A stretch of DNA of 64,000 nucleotides, from contig NZ_CP121464.1 in assembly GCF_029690045.1 (NCBI RefSeq), forward strand, positions 992,001 to 1,056,000, written 5' to 3'. Position 1 is the stretch's first letter; each line of letters opens with the position of its first letter. The position numbers and the translations under genes are program-made. Below are positions 1 to 7,773 of this stretch, in pieces. Origin of the DNA: Janthinobacterium rivuli. GTDB taxonomy: Bacteria > Pseudomonadota > Gammaproteobacteria > Burkholderiales > Burkholderiaceae_D. The notes beneath the pieces are model-generated. The model was given only the letters and a program-made list of their open reading frames with translations, did not search any database and was not told the DNA's origin.

Positions 1-1
1 G

Positions 2-379
2 CTCGATTTTGTCACGGGAAAAGGGGCGTTGACGAAAGCGCAGCTGCATCATTGCTTGTTACCCGTTATCGACAAGGACGTGCTGCTGGTGACCGATGGC
101 CATGCCGCCTACCGGGCCTTTGCGAGGGAAGCGGGCATCAGCCACCAGGCCGTCAACTTGCGCGCCGGCATCCGCGTGCAGGGCGCCGCCCATGTGCAGA
201 ACGTCAATGCCTATCACAGCCGTTTGCGGCAATGGCTGGGTCCGTTTCATGGCGTGGCGACGCGCTACCTGCCGAACTACCTGGGATGGCGCTGGATACT
301 CGACGCCAGGCGTATCCGCTCACCGGAAACGTTATTGAAAGCAACGCTGGGCGCATTCCCACATTTGACGGTGACATAG
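2..379 (+). CDS. ISXO2-like (IS1595 family) transposase, C-terminal part
   Basis: Open reading frame already running at the left edge and ending in TAG at 377-379, so the N-terminal part lies outside the window. The visible 125 residues match the end of the ISXO2-like DDE transposase domain: a TDGHAAYRAF segment carrying a likely catalytic Asp, then VNAYHSRLRQWLGPFHGV and a YLPNYLGWRW segment typical of the family. It would act on the ends of its own insertion sequence. No clear terminal inverted repeat could be assigned between the stop and the hairpin at 388. Whether the element is intact or a remnant cannot be decided from this window. Confidence 0.8.
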   Translation, partial: LDFVTGKGALTKAQLHHCLLPVIDKDVLLVTDGHAAYRAFAREAGISHQAVNLRAGIRVQGAAHVQNVNAYHSRLRQWLGPFHGVATRYLPNYLGWRWILDARRIRSPETLLKATLGAFPHLTVT

Positions 380-383
380 CCAT

Positions 384-410
384 AAAAAACGCCAGCATGA
401 TGCTGGCGTT
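384..410 (-). terminator. Intrinsic terminator of the psiF-like gene
   Basis: Read on the minus strand, a stem with arms AACGCCAGCAT and ATGCTGGCGTT is followed directly by a run of T. It lies about 20 bases past the stop of the psiF-like gene. The plus strand has no T run after the hairpin, so it should serve the minus strand only. Confidence 0.75.
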
Positions 411-431
411 GTGGGGCAAGCAGCGAGGCGC

Positions 432-737
432 TTATTTCTTCGGCGCGCTCAGGCATTCCTTCATGAAGGCCTTGCGGGCATCGCCCTTCATGTCCTTGGC
501 GTCGACATTGCACGCTTTCATCTTGTTTTGCTGTGTCATGGCCGGTGCCGGCTTGGCGCTCAGGCATTCCTTCATGAAGGCCTTGCGCTCATCGCCTTTC
601 TTGCCGGCGGCATCCGCATTGCAGGTCGTCATTTTTGACTGTTGCGCCGTCTTGGCGACGGGCGCCGCTTCCGGTGCGGCGGCAAAGGCGGTGCTGGCAA
701 ACGCGGCGGCGATGCAGAGGGCGATTAATTGTTTCAT
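432..737 (-). CDS. psiF: PsiF-repeat family protein, exported
   Basis: 101-residue protein with an N-terminal signal peptide (MKQLIALCIAAAFASTAFA) and two copies of the PsiF repeat. Each repeat has a pattern of Cys, Asn/Asp-Ala, a Lys-Gly-Asp-x-Arg-Lys-Ala-Phe-Met block and a final Glu-Cys-Leu. The E. coli relative is induced by phosphate starvation; its molecular role is unknown. The start at 737 is chosen because it begins the signal peptide; an upstream in-frame ATG at 779 would only add an unlikely 14-residue prefix. No clear Pho box was found upstream. A terminator follows immediately, so it is probably a single-gene unit. Confidence 0.8.
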   Translation of the reverse strand: MKQLIALCIAAAFASTAFAAAPEAAPVAKTAQQSKMTTCNADAAGKKGDERKAFMKECLSAKPAPAMTQQNKMKACNVDAKDMKGDARKAFMKECLSAPKK

Positions 738-1002
738 GGTAAATCCTTGTAGGCGCAGTCGGTGGAAGGGGACGTGCAATCGGCAGGTAATGCCGATATG
801 CAGAACGTAACTAACTATAGGACATTTATCAACAAAATTTCCACTCGAGTGTGTCTTTTTGTTACTGGCAGGTACAAGGCGCTCCCTGGCTGGCCCGGGC
901 AGCCATGTTGCGGCGGCAGCGCCCCTGTTTTTTGCTATGCTAGCGTCTTTCCACCGGCCGATGCCGCTGCCTTGGCCGGCGCACCCTCAATACGGAGTAG
1001 TT

Positions 1003-1542
1003 ATGGTCTCGTTGCAAGAGCAGTTTTTAAAGGCCGGCCTGGTCGACAAGAAGAAGGTCAAGCTGGCCAACCAGGACAAGAGCAAGCAAAAAAAGGACGA
1101 GCGCAAGAGCGGCACGCAAAGCGTCGACGAAGTGCGCCTGGCCGCGCTCGAGACGCAGCGCAAGAACGCGGAACGCGCGCGCGAACTGAACGCCCAGCGC
1201 GACGCGGCCGCCAACCAGAAAGCCATCGTGGCGCAGATCGCGCAAATGGTGCAAAAAAACCGCCAGAGCAAGGGCAACAACGGCGACGTGCCGTATAACT
1301 TCACGTTCAACAACAAGATCGAGCGCATCTACGTGACGGCCGCCGTGCAGGCCCACCTGGTGGCGGGCCGCCTGGTGATCATCTGCCTGGGCGGCGCCGT
1401 GGAACTGGTGCCGCGCATCATCGCCGACAAGATCGCCGAACGCGACCCGGCCATCGTCGTGCGCGTCAAGCAGGCCAGCACGGAAGTGGATGAGGACGAT
1501 CCGTATGCGGCGTTCCAGATTCCCGATGATTTGATGTGGTAA
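1003..1542 (+). CDS. DUF2058 family protein (YaiL-like)
   Basis: 179 residues. The first half is highly charged, with many Lys and Gln, and likely helical: the segment around residues 10-90 is rich in KKVKLANQDK-like and Ala-Glu-Arg stretches. The C-terminal half has the conserved DUF2058 block (YNFTFNNKIERIYVT, then a hydrophobic ICLGGAVELVP segment). It should be cytoplasmic; relatives are described as nucleoprotein or polysaccharide associated, but the function is not established. The start at 1003 has a GGAG ribosome site about six bases upstream; an ATG at 859 would add a 48-residue prefix without family support. A strong bidirectional terminator follows 45 bases after the stop. Confidence 0.8.
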   Translation: MVSLQEQFLKAGLVDKKKVKLANQDKSKQKKDERKSGTQSVDEVRLAALETQRKNAERARELNAQRDAAANQKAIVAQIAQMVQKNRQSKGNNGDVPYNFTFNNKIERIYVTAAVQAHLVAGRLVIICLGGAVELVPRIIADKIAERDPAIVVRVKQASTEVDEDDPYAAFQIPDDLMW

Positions 1543-1586
1543 GAACGACGGGGCTGGCCGCAGCCGGCAGCCTTGCTCGATTCAAT

Positions 1587-1617
1587 AAAAACGCCAACCC
1601 GAAGGTTGGCGTTTTTA
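1587..1617. terminator. Bidirectional intrinsic terminator
   Basis: Perfect hairpin AAAAACGCCAACC / GGTTGGCGTTTTT with a four-base loop. It has A and T runs on both sides and lies between the convergent DUF2058 gene and the secreted-protein gene. Its flanks closely resemble the hairpins at 388-410 and 2919-2947. Confidence 0.85.
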
Positions 1618-1697
1618 TTGGCGCGGCAAATTCTGTTACCCGGCGCAAGCAAGGCACGGGGAGATGCAAGGCTAGGCCGGTATCTGGACAGTTGCCA

Positions 1698-2711
1698 TTA
1701 CTGCGCTGCGGGCGCGCTTCTCTCATTCGTGGCTTGCCTGGCAGCAGGCAGGCCAAATGACGCTGGTAATCGCCCCAGGATTTCGCCAGTGATGCCGGAG
1801 TAAAAAACGATGCCCAAGATATTCCCAGTAAGAAATACTCTATCTGTCGTAGTCACGTCGATTTGTTGTGGTGTTGAATCGGACGACTCGTAGTCGTAGG
1901 CAATGTAAGGCGATGCCAGCTGCATCACGATCATCGCCTTCAAGACCGGCAATTCTTTTGCCGCGACGGCATTTTCCAGCGTAAACTGGAATGCAGGTTT
2001 TATGTATTGGGTGTAGCCCCGGTCAATATCCAGGAATGGGATGCGATTGACGGCAACGCCCATCGTGGATGTGTACGTTTCTTCAATGGGATAGTAGCCG
2101 CGATAGTAGCCGCGATAGGTGCTGCGTCCTTTATAACGGCCTTTCGAGTTCAATTTGGAACTCAAGTCAAATTGGTCCAGTCCTTTATAGGAAGGCTTGT
2201 TGATGTCATAGTCAGGCGCGCCGATGCCATTCAAGTCTCGTGTGCGGGGAAAGACATACAGCTTCACCTTTCCCGTATCCGCATTGAAATCGTACCCAAT
2301 GCCAACGGAATATGCTCCGTCTTTTTTGACGGAAACAACAAAGGCCAGTGCATCATTCAAGCTCGAATCCGCCACCACTTTTTCGTTCAGCGCTGCCGCC
2401 ATTCTGCGCTTGTAGTCAGCCGTCGATTCAAACTCCCCCTTTTTCTCGCGCACAAATTTTTTGACTGCCTCGATGACCGCGCCCAGCGGCAAGCCTGGAT
2501 ACGCCGGATCGAGGCGGTCGCTGTCGAGCATCTCCATGGAAAATTTCTCCCCCTCCACCTTTCGTTCCCATGGCCTGTGGAGGACGGCACTCTTCTGTTC
2601 CTGAGGCGTTGCGCTCGATGGGCTTTTCACTTGCTCTGCCACTTGCGTGGCCTGTGCCGTGCCCATGCCTGCAAGTGCGCTGGTGGCAGCCAGCAAGAAC
2701 CATTTTTTCAT
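1698..2711 (-). CDS. Secreted protein of unknown function
   Basis: About 337 residues. The N-terminus is a clear signal peptide (MKKWFLLAATSALAGMGTAQA), so it is exported to the periplasm or envelope. The mature part holds a charged segment (AVKKFVREKKGEFESTADY) followed by a mixed beta-rich region with several Tyr-rich stretches, including a YRGYYRGYYP motif, and a C-terminal hydrophobic segment. I do not recognise the family. Three in-frame ATGs lie at 2720, 2717 and 2711. The last is chosen because an AAGG lies nine bases upstream of it. The gene stands alone between a terminator and tRNA-Phe on the same strand, so it could follow read-through from the tRNA. Confidence 0.65.
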   Translation of the reverse strand: MKKWFLLAATSALAGMGTAQATQVAEQVKSPSSATPQEQKSAVLHRPWERKVEGEKFSMEMLDSDRLDPAYPGLPLGAVIEAVKKFVREKKGEFESTADYKRRMAAALNEKVVADSSLNDALAFVVSVKKDGAYSVGIGYDFNADTGKVKLYVFPRTRDLNGIGAPDYDINKPSYKGLDQFDLSSKLNSKGRYKGRSTYRGYYRGYYPIEETYTSTMGVAVNRIPFLDIDRGYTQYIKPAFQFTLENAVAAKELPVLKAMIVMQLASPYIAYDYESSDSTPQQIDVTTTDRVFLTGNILGIVFYSGITGEILGRLPASFGLPAARQATNERSAPAAQ

Positions 2712-2918
2712 TTTCATCATCCTTGATGCCGGTGTTAATATTTATTTAATTTTAACATGTTTCCCATGGGGAATATCTGCCGGTATCGGGGTACTGGCGT
2801 CTCGCGTCAGGCCGCCGGGCCATGCGCTGGAGGGGAAATACCGTATCGGATGAGGGGAGGATGCCGGCATGCGGCCCGAAGAGGGGGATGCTGCGGTGAA
2901 TTGGCGCAGTCCACAAAC

Positions 2919-2947
2919 AAAAACGCCACCCGAAGGTGGCGTTTTTG
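2919..2947. terminator. Intrinsic terminator after tRNA-Phe
   Basis: Hairpin AAAAACGCCACC / GGTGGCGTTTTT with a four-base loop and runs of A and T on both sides. On the minus strand it lies 18 bases past the CCA end of tRNA-Phe. It is nearly the same sequence as the hairpin at 1587-1617. Confidence 0.8.
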
Positions 2948-2964
2948 AACGTATAACGAATTCT

Positions 2965-3040
2965 TGGTGGCCCGGGGCGGAATCGAACCACCGACACAAG
3001 GATTTTCAATCCTCTGCTCTACCGACTGAGCTACCAGGCC
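2965..3040 (-). tRNA. tRNA-Phe (GAA)
   Basis: 76 bases forming a full cloverleaf on the minus strand. The acceptor arms GGCCTGG and CCGGGCC pair with one G-U, the D-loop region reads TAGCTCAGTCGGTAGAGC, the anticodon loop is TTGAAAA with anticodon GAA, and the T-loop is GGTTCGATTCC. The 3' CCA is encoded in the DNA. Confidence 0.97.
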
Positions 3041-3050
3041 AAGGTGGCGA

Positions 3051-3078
3051 ATTATAGCAGACCAAAACGGGAATGCAA
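3051..3078 (-). promoter_or_regulatory. Promoter of tRNA-Phe
   Basis: On the minus strand, TTGCAT (3073-3078) and TATAAT (3051-3056) are separated by 16 bases. The predicted transcript starts a few bases before the mature tRNA. The discriminator reads TCGCC, the same as at the rRNA promoter and before the second 5S gene. Confidence 0.7.
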
Positions 3079-3226
3079 GAGCCGGCTGCGACTTTTCCTG
3101 TATTTCCCGGATCGGCATTGCGTTACTTGCGCGTGGGTCAAATATGATTTGATATAAACGGTATTTTTCTCAATAAAAGATGGGCGCATAGTGTGGTCAT
3201 CGAAATCTATTTGAGAGGACTGCCGC

Positions 3227-4051
3227 ATGAACACCAGCACCCAACACACCGCCATCCCTGAAATCGGCCTGGGCACTTTCCGCCTGCAGGGCCAGGTCGT
3301 CATCGATTCCGTCACCACGGGCCTGGACGTCGGCTACCGCCATATCGATACGGCGCAAATCTATGGCAATGAAGCCGAAGTGGGGCAGGCGATCGCCGCC
3401 AGCGCCGTCCCGCGCGACGAGTTGTTCGTCACCACCAAGATCTGGATCGAGAGCCTGCAGCGCGACAAGCTGATTCCAAGTTTGAAAGACAGCCTGCACA
3501 AGCTGCGGCTGGAACAGCTGGACCTAACCCTGATCCACTGGCCGTCGCCGCAAGACGCGATTCCCGTGGCCGAATACATGGCGGCGCTGGCGGATGCCAA
3601 GGCGCAGGGGCTGACCAGGGCCATCGGCGTGTCGAATTTTACCAACGCGCAGCTGCGGCAAGCCATCGATACGGTGGGCGCGGCAGAAATCGCCACGCAG
3701 CAGATCGAGATCCACCCGTTCCTGCAAAACCGCAAGGTCATCGACTTCGTGCGCAGCCAAGGCATCCACATCACGGCCTACATGCCGCTCGCGTATGGCA
3801 AGGTGATGGCGGATCCCGTGATCGCGGCCATCGCCGCCAGGCACGGCGTGACGCCGGCGCAAGTGGCCCTGAGCTGGTCGCTGCAGCAGGGCTTTGCCGT
3901 GATCCCGTCGTCGACCCGGCGCGCCAACCTGGAAGCGAACCTGCATTTCCAGCGCATCACCCTGTCGCCGGACGAGATGGCGCAGATGGCGACGCTGGAG
4001 CGTGGCGAGCGCCTGGCCAACCCGGACGGGCTGGCGCCGCAGTGGGATTGA
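3227..4051 (+). CDS. dkgB: Aldo/keto reductase (2,5-diketo-gluconate reductase B type)
   Basis: 274 residues, a full-length cytoplasmic NADPH-dependent carbonyl reductase of the AKR superfamily. The catalytic tetrad is visible: Asp41 and Tyr46 in [11 protein letters not shown], Lys71 in TTKIW and His104 in LIHWP. The IGVSNF motif and a C-terminal cofactor segment ([16 protein letters not shown]) are also present. DkgB-type enzymes reduce 2,5-diketo-D-gluconate and methylglyoxal; the true substrate here is not shown by sequence. The start has a GAGAGGA ribosome site. The next gene follows after 10 bases, so the two are probably co-transcribed. Confidence 0.88.
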   Translation: MNTSTQHTAIPEIGLGTFRLQGQVVIDSVTTGLDVGYRHIDTAQIYGNEAEVGQAIAASAVPRDELFVTTKIWIESLQRDKLIPSLKDSLHKLRLEQLDLTLIHWPSPQDAIPVAEYMAALADAKAQGLTRAIGVSNFTNAQLRQAIDTVGAAEIATQQIEIHPFLQNRKVIDFVRSQGIHITAYMPLAYGKVMADPVIAAIAARHGVTPAQVALSWSLQQGFAVIPSSTRRANLEANLHFQRITLSPDEMAQMATLERGERLANPDGLAPQWD

Positions 4052-4061
4052 GGTGAAGCCC

Positions 4062-4991
4062 ATGACTGCGATGCAAAAGCTGGGGCAGGGCGGTTTCAGT
4101 ATCGGCCTGGAACTGCCGCTCGATAATGACTGGTCGTCCACGGGGCGCCAGGCGAATGCGGCGTCCGGCCGGGTGCCGGGCGAGCCGGATCTGAAACAGC
4201 ATGCGGCGCTGGCGAAGCTGGCCGACCGCCTGGATTTTCGGGCCCTGTGGCTGCGCGACGTGCCCCTGTACGACCCGTCGTTCGGCGACGCGGCCCAGGT
4301 CTTCGAGGTGTTTACTTACCTCGGCTACCTGGCCGGTATCACGGACAACATCTTGCTGGGCACGGCCGCCGTGGTGCTGCCGCTGCGTGAGCCGGTGCTG
4401 ACGTTAAAAGCGGCGGCCAGCGTGGACCAGTTGAGCGGCGGGCGTTTGCTGCTGGGCGTGGCCAGCGGCGACCGGCCCGTCGAGTATCCCGTGTTTGGCC
4501 GCGATTTCGACCAGCGCGGCGCCGCCTTCCGCGAGCAGGTCGCCATGCTGCGCGACTGGGGCGAGATGCGCCTGCCGCCCGGCATCCGTCTGCTGCCCAA
4601 ACCCGCCGCGTCCTTGCCGCTGCTGGTGGCGGGGCTGGCGCAGCAGTCGCCCGCGTGGATCGGCGCGCAGATGGATGGCTGGCTCGCCTATCCGGGCACG
4701 CCGGACGACCATGCGCGGCGCTCGGCGCAATGGCGCGCCGTGGCTGGAGAGGACAAGCCGTATGTCAGCTTCATCCACCTGGATCTGGACGAAGATCCGA
4801 ACCTGCCGCTGCAGCGTTTTCGTTTCGGCGGCCGCACGGGGCGCCATGGCCTGATCGCGGAGCTGCACGCCATGCGCGCGGCCGGCGTGCGGCATATCGG
4901 CTTGCAGCTGCGGCAGAACCGCCGCCCGCTGGCCGAGACGATGCAGGAGATCGCGGACCATGTGCTGCCCGTCTTTCATGGCACCGCTTGA
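4062..4991 (+). CDS. Luciferase-like flavin monooxygenase family protein
   Basis: 309 residues of the bacterial luciferase-like (TIM-barrel, FMN/F420-type) superfamily. Recognisable blocks are DFRALWLRDVPLYDPSFGDA near the N-terminus, the ILLGTAAVVLPLREPVLTLK strand-helix region and LSGGRLLLGVASGDRPVEY. It resembles the subgroup named luciferase-type oxidoreductase BA3436 family. The reaction is unknown; a reduced-flavin monooxygenase or reductase role is inferred. The start at 4062 has GAGGTGA six bases upstream. It lies 10 bases after the aldo/keto reductase, so the pair may act together in detoxifying carbonyl compounds, which is a guess. Confidence 0.8.
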   Translation: MTAMQKLGQGGFSIGLELPLDNDWSSTGRQANAASGRVPGEPDLKQHAALAKLADRLDFRALWLRDVPLYDPSFGDAAQVFEVFTYLGYLAGITDNILLGTAAVVLPLREPVLTLKAAASVDQLSGGRLLLGVASGDRPVEYPVFGRDFDQRGAAFREQVAMLRDWGEMRLPPGIRLLPKPAASLPLLVAGLAQQSPAWIGAQMDGWLAYPGTPDDHARRSAQWRAVAGEDKPYVSFIHLDLDEDPNLPLQRFRFGGRTGRHGLIAELHAMRAAGVRHIGLQLRQNRRPLAETMQEIADHVLPVFHGTA

Positions 4992-5023
4992 TCTGGGGCA
5001 CGCGTTCTGTACTTCCGGACTAT

Positions 5024-5051
5024 CTGAAAAGGGTGGGGCAAACGCTATAAT
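5024..5051 (+). promoter_or_regulatory. Candidate promoter of the Ubi-type hydroxylase gene
   Basis: CTGAAA (5024-5029) and a consensus TATAAT (5046-5051) are separated by 16 bases. The expected start of transcription falls on or beside the ATG at 5058, which suggests either a leaderless message or an in-frame start downstream. Confidence 0.55.
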
Positions 5052-5057
5052 GGCCGC

Positions 5058-6296
5058 ATGAACAGTCCCACTCCCCCTACCATGCGGCGCTTCATGCACA
5101 GCCACAGCGACGTTTGCATCGTCGGCAATGGCGCCATCGCGAAAACCACGGCGCTGGCGTTTGCCCAGGCAGGACAAAGCGTCACCCTGCTATCGCCGGT
5201 GAGCCCGCCCGCCCCCGCTTCGGCTGCCAAGCCGGTCGAAGCCAGCTGGGACGTGCGCGTGTATGCGCTCAATCATACGGCGCACCAGTTGCTGTCGTCG
5301 CTGAAGGTATGGGGTGCTTTGGCGCCTGACAGGGTGGCGCCCGTTGACGCCATGCTGGTCAACGGCGACGGCGCGCAGGCGGGCGGACTCGGTTTCGACG
5401 CCTACGGCGCCCATGTGGGCACGCTGGCGTGGATCATCGAAGACCGCAACCTGGGCCAGGCGCTGGACGCCGCCCTCAAATTCGCGCCGAACGTCAGCGT
5501 GCTGCAGGGCCGGGCCAGCCGCCTGGAATGGACGAATGATTCGGCCATCGTGCACCTCGATGGCGGCGACACCATCACCTGTGCGCTGGTGGTGGGCGCG
5601 GACGGTGCCCAGTCGTGGGTGCGGGGCCAGTGCGATATCGGCCTCGATTACCGCTCGTATGGCCAGCGCGGCGTGGTCAGCAACTTCGCCTGCGAAAAGC
5701 CGCACCATGGCGCGGCCCACCAGTGGTTCACGGGCAGCGAAGGCATCGTCGCGCTGCTGCCGCTGCCGGGGGACCGCGTTTCGCTGGTCTGGTCGGCGCC
5801 CGATGCGCTGGCCGATACCTTGATGGCCGAATCGGCCGACGCCCTGGCCGCGCGCCTGGCCGCCTATTGCCACGACAAGTTGGGCAAGCTCACGCCGCTG
5901 CAGCCGGAGCTGGTGCGCGCATTTCCCCTGACCCTGATGCGCCCGCACGCCATGGTGGCGCCGCGCGTGGCCCTGGTCGGCGACGCCGCCCACGTGGTGC
6001 ACCCGATGGCGGGCCACGGCATGAACCTGGGTTTTGCCGACGTGGCGCAGCTGGTCAAGACGATCAGCGAACGCGAAGCGCACCGCGGCATCGGCGACGA
6101 GCGCATGCTGGCCCGCTATGCGCGCGCGCGCAAGGAAGACGTGCTGTTGATGCAGCTGGCGACCGATGGCCTGGCGCGATTATTTGGCGCCGATCTGGAA
6201 CCGTTGCGCGTGGTTCGCAATTTGGGATTAAACTTGCTGGATAAATTGCCGGCCCTGAAGCGAAAAATGATTGCGCACGCATTGGGACATCAGTAA
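5058..6296 (+). CDS. UbiH/UbiF/Coq6-family FAD-dependent hydroxylase
   Basis: 412 residues of the flavoprotein aromatic hydroxylase family that acts in ubiquinone ring hydroxylation. The FAD-binding Rossmann motif VCIVGNGAIAKTTA starts near residue 19, DG motif residues lie in LVVGADGAQSWVR, and the second FAD motif GDAAHVVHPMAGHGMNLGFAD is near residue 310. Which ring position it hydroxylates (UbiH, UbiF, UbiI or UbiM) cannot be told from motifs. No Shine-Dalgarno precedes ATG 5058; alternative in-frame ATGs are 5082 and 5094. dsbC lies 150 bases downstream, possibly in the same transcript. Confidence 0.85.
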   Translation: MNSPTPPTMRRFMHSHSDVCIVGNGAIAKTTALAFAQAGQSVTLLSPVSPPAPASAAKPVEASWDVRVYALNHTAHQLLSSLKVWGALAPDRVAPVDAMLVNGDGAQAGGLGFDAYGAHVGTLAWIIEDRNLGQALDAALKFAPNVSVLQGRASRLEWTNDSAIVHLDGGDTITCALVVGADGAQSWVRGQCDIGLDYRSYGQRGVVSNFACEKPHHGAAHQWFTGSEGIVALLPLPGDRVSLVWSAPDALADTLMAESADALAARLAAYCHDKLGKLTPLQPELVRAFPLTLMRPHAMVAPRVALVGDAAHVVHPMAGHGMNLGFADVAQLVKTISEREAHRGIGDERMLARYARARKEDVLLMQLATDGLARLFGADLEPLRVVRNLGLNLLDKLPALKRKMIAHALGHQ

Positions 6297-6446
6297 ATAT
6301 CAGCGAATCTTAAGATATCGCCGGATAATGGCAGGTGTGAAAATTCAAGGTCGCCGCAGCTGGTCTGCGGCGATCGTTTTGTCAAAGAGATCATGACGCC
6401 GGACCAGAGGCCAGTCCCGCCAGGCGTTTCAAGTGGAGAAGTGATA

Positions 6447-7172
6447 GTGATAAAAATGAGCAGAATCGCATTGGTACTGGCCTCGGGCCTGATGATGTCG
6501 TGCGCCGGCGCGGAAACGCCGACGGAAGCAAACATCAAAAAGCTGATCGAGCCGCGCCTGGGCGAAGGCGCCAAGGTCGATTCGGTCAAGGAAACCCCAT
6601 ACGGCGGCCTGTATGAAGTGCGCACGGGCGGCGACATCCTGTACACGGACAAAGCCGCGCAATACCTGTTCGTCGGCCACGTCTTCGACGCCAAGACGTC
6701 GCAAGACCTGACCAAGGTGCGCCTCGATGAAGTCAATCGCATCAAGTTCTCCGACTTGCCGCTCGATTCCGCCATGAAGACCGTCAAGGGCAATGGCAAG
6801 CGCGTGATCGCCGTGTTCGAAGATCCGAACTGCGGCTATTGCAAGCGTTTCCGCCAGAATGCGCTGAAGGAAATCGACAACGTCACCGTCTACACCTTCA
6901 TGTACAACATCCTGTCGCCGGACTCCATCGTCAAGTCGCGCAATGTCTGGTGCGCGCCGGACCGCAACAAGGCCTGGGATGACTGGATGTTGAACGGCAA
7001 GGCGCCGGCCACGGTGGCCGCCACTTGCGCCAACCCGCATGAAAAAATCCTGGCCCTGGGCCAGCAATTGCGCGTCTCGGGCACGCCAGCCATCTTCTTT
7101 GCCGACGGCAGCCGCATTCCGGGCGCGGTCGATGCGAAGACGCTGGAACAGAAATTCTCGACCATTAAGTAA
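6447..7172 (+). CDS. dsbC: Thiol:disulfide interchange protein DsbC
   Basis: About 241 residues, periplasmic disulfide isomerase. A signal peptide (MSRIALVLASGLMMSCAGA core) precedes the N-terminal dimerisation domain and a thioredoxin-fold domain with active-site CGYC in EDPNCGYCKRF and cis-Pro motif SGTPAIFF. A second Cys pair (NVWCAPD and AATCAN) is also conserved in DsbC. GGAG at 6434-6437 lies nine bases before GTG 6447, which is preferred; ATG 6456 in the same frame is the alternative and would give the same mature protein. A strong terminator ends the unit 29 bases past the stop. Confidence 0.92.
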   Translation: MIKMSRIALVLASGLMMSCAGAETPTEANIKKLIEPRLGEGAKVDSVKETPYGGLYEVRTGGDILYTDKAAQYLFVGHVFDAKTSQDLTKVRLDEVNRIKFSDLPLDSAMKTVKGNGKRVIAVFEDPNCGYCKRFRQNALKEIDNVTVYTFMYNILSPDSIVKSRNVWCAPDRNKAWDDWMLNGKAPATVAATCANPHEKILALGQQLRVSGTPAIFFADGSRIPGAVDAKTLEQKFSTIK

Positions 7173-7200
7173 TCCGGGCTGTCGCCAGGAAGGCTGGACG

Positions 7201-7229
7201 GCGCGCCCTCGCAAGGCGCGCTTTTTTTT
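7201..7229 (+). terminator. Intrinsic terminator after dsbC
   Basis: Stem GCGCGCC / GGCGCGC with a seven-base loop followed by eight T. Confidence 0.85.
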
Positions 7230-7304
7230 GCACTTTTTTCCGCTGTCGTATCATCAAGTGTTGTTCGTAGACGCCATAACAATCCAAAAAAGGGGAAGCA
7301 GCAG

Positions 7305-7763
7305 ATGATTACCTTGAATATCAACGGACGCGACACGCAGGTCGACGCCGATCCTTCCACGCCCATCCTGTGGGCGCTGCGCGATAACCTGAATATGACG
7401 GGCACCAAGTTCGGTTGCGGCGCGGCCCTGTGCGGGGCCTGCACGGTGCACCTCGACGGCCAGCCGATCCGCTCCTGCATCACGCCGATTTCCTCGGTGG
7501 GCGCGCAAAAGATCACCACCATCGAAGCGATGGAAAACGATCAGGTGGGCAAGGCCGTGCAGGCGGCATGGGTACGCCACGACGTGCCGCAATGCGGCTA
7601 CTGTCAAAGCGGCCAGGTGATGAGCGCCACGGCGCTGCTGCGCACCAACAAGGCGCCCAGCGATGCCGACATCGACGGCGCCATGAGCGGCAATATCTGC
7701 CGCTGCGGCACCTATCAACGGATCCGCGCAGCCATCAAGGACGCGGCCAAGACCCTGGCCTGA
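7305..7763 (+). CDS. (2Fe-2S) subunit of a molybdenum hydroxylase (IorA-like)
   Basis: 152 residues. It carries both [2Fe-2S] clusters of the xanthine-oxidase family small subunit: a plant-ferredoxin type site in FGCGAALCGACTVHLDG plus a later Cys, and an alpha-helical site in QCGYCQSGQVM and ICRCGTYQRIR. It would pass electrons from the molybdenum subunit encoded 10 bases downstream. The best family fit is isoquinoline 1-oxidoreductase alpha subunit and related aldehyde dehydrogenases; the substrate is unknown. No FAD subunit gene follows, as in other IorAB-type enzymes that pass electrons to a cytochrome or the membrane. Confidence 0.9.
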   Translation: MITLNINGRDTQVDADPSTPILWALRDNLNMTGTKFGCGAALCGACTVHLDGQPIRSCITPISSVGAQKITTIEAMENDQVGKAVQAAWVRHDVPQCGYCQSGQVMSATALLRTNKAPSDADIDGAMSGNICRCGTYQRIRAAIKDAAKTLA

Positions 7764-7773
7764 GGAGAGCGAC

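Noticed and set aside
738..860. Pho box upstream of the psiF-like gene
   Set aside because: TGTTGATAAATGTCC resembles one repeat weakly, but the 11-base spaced direct repeats of a Pho box are not present.
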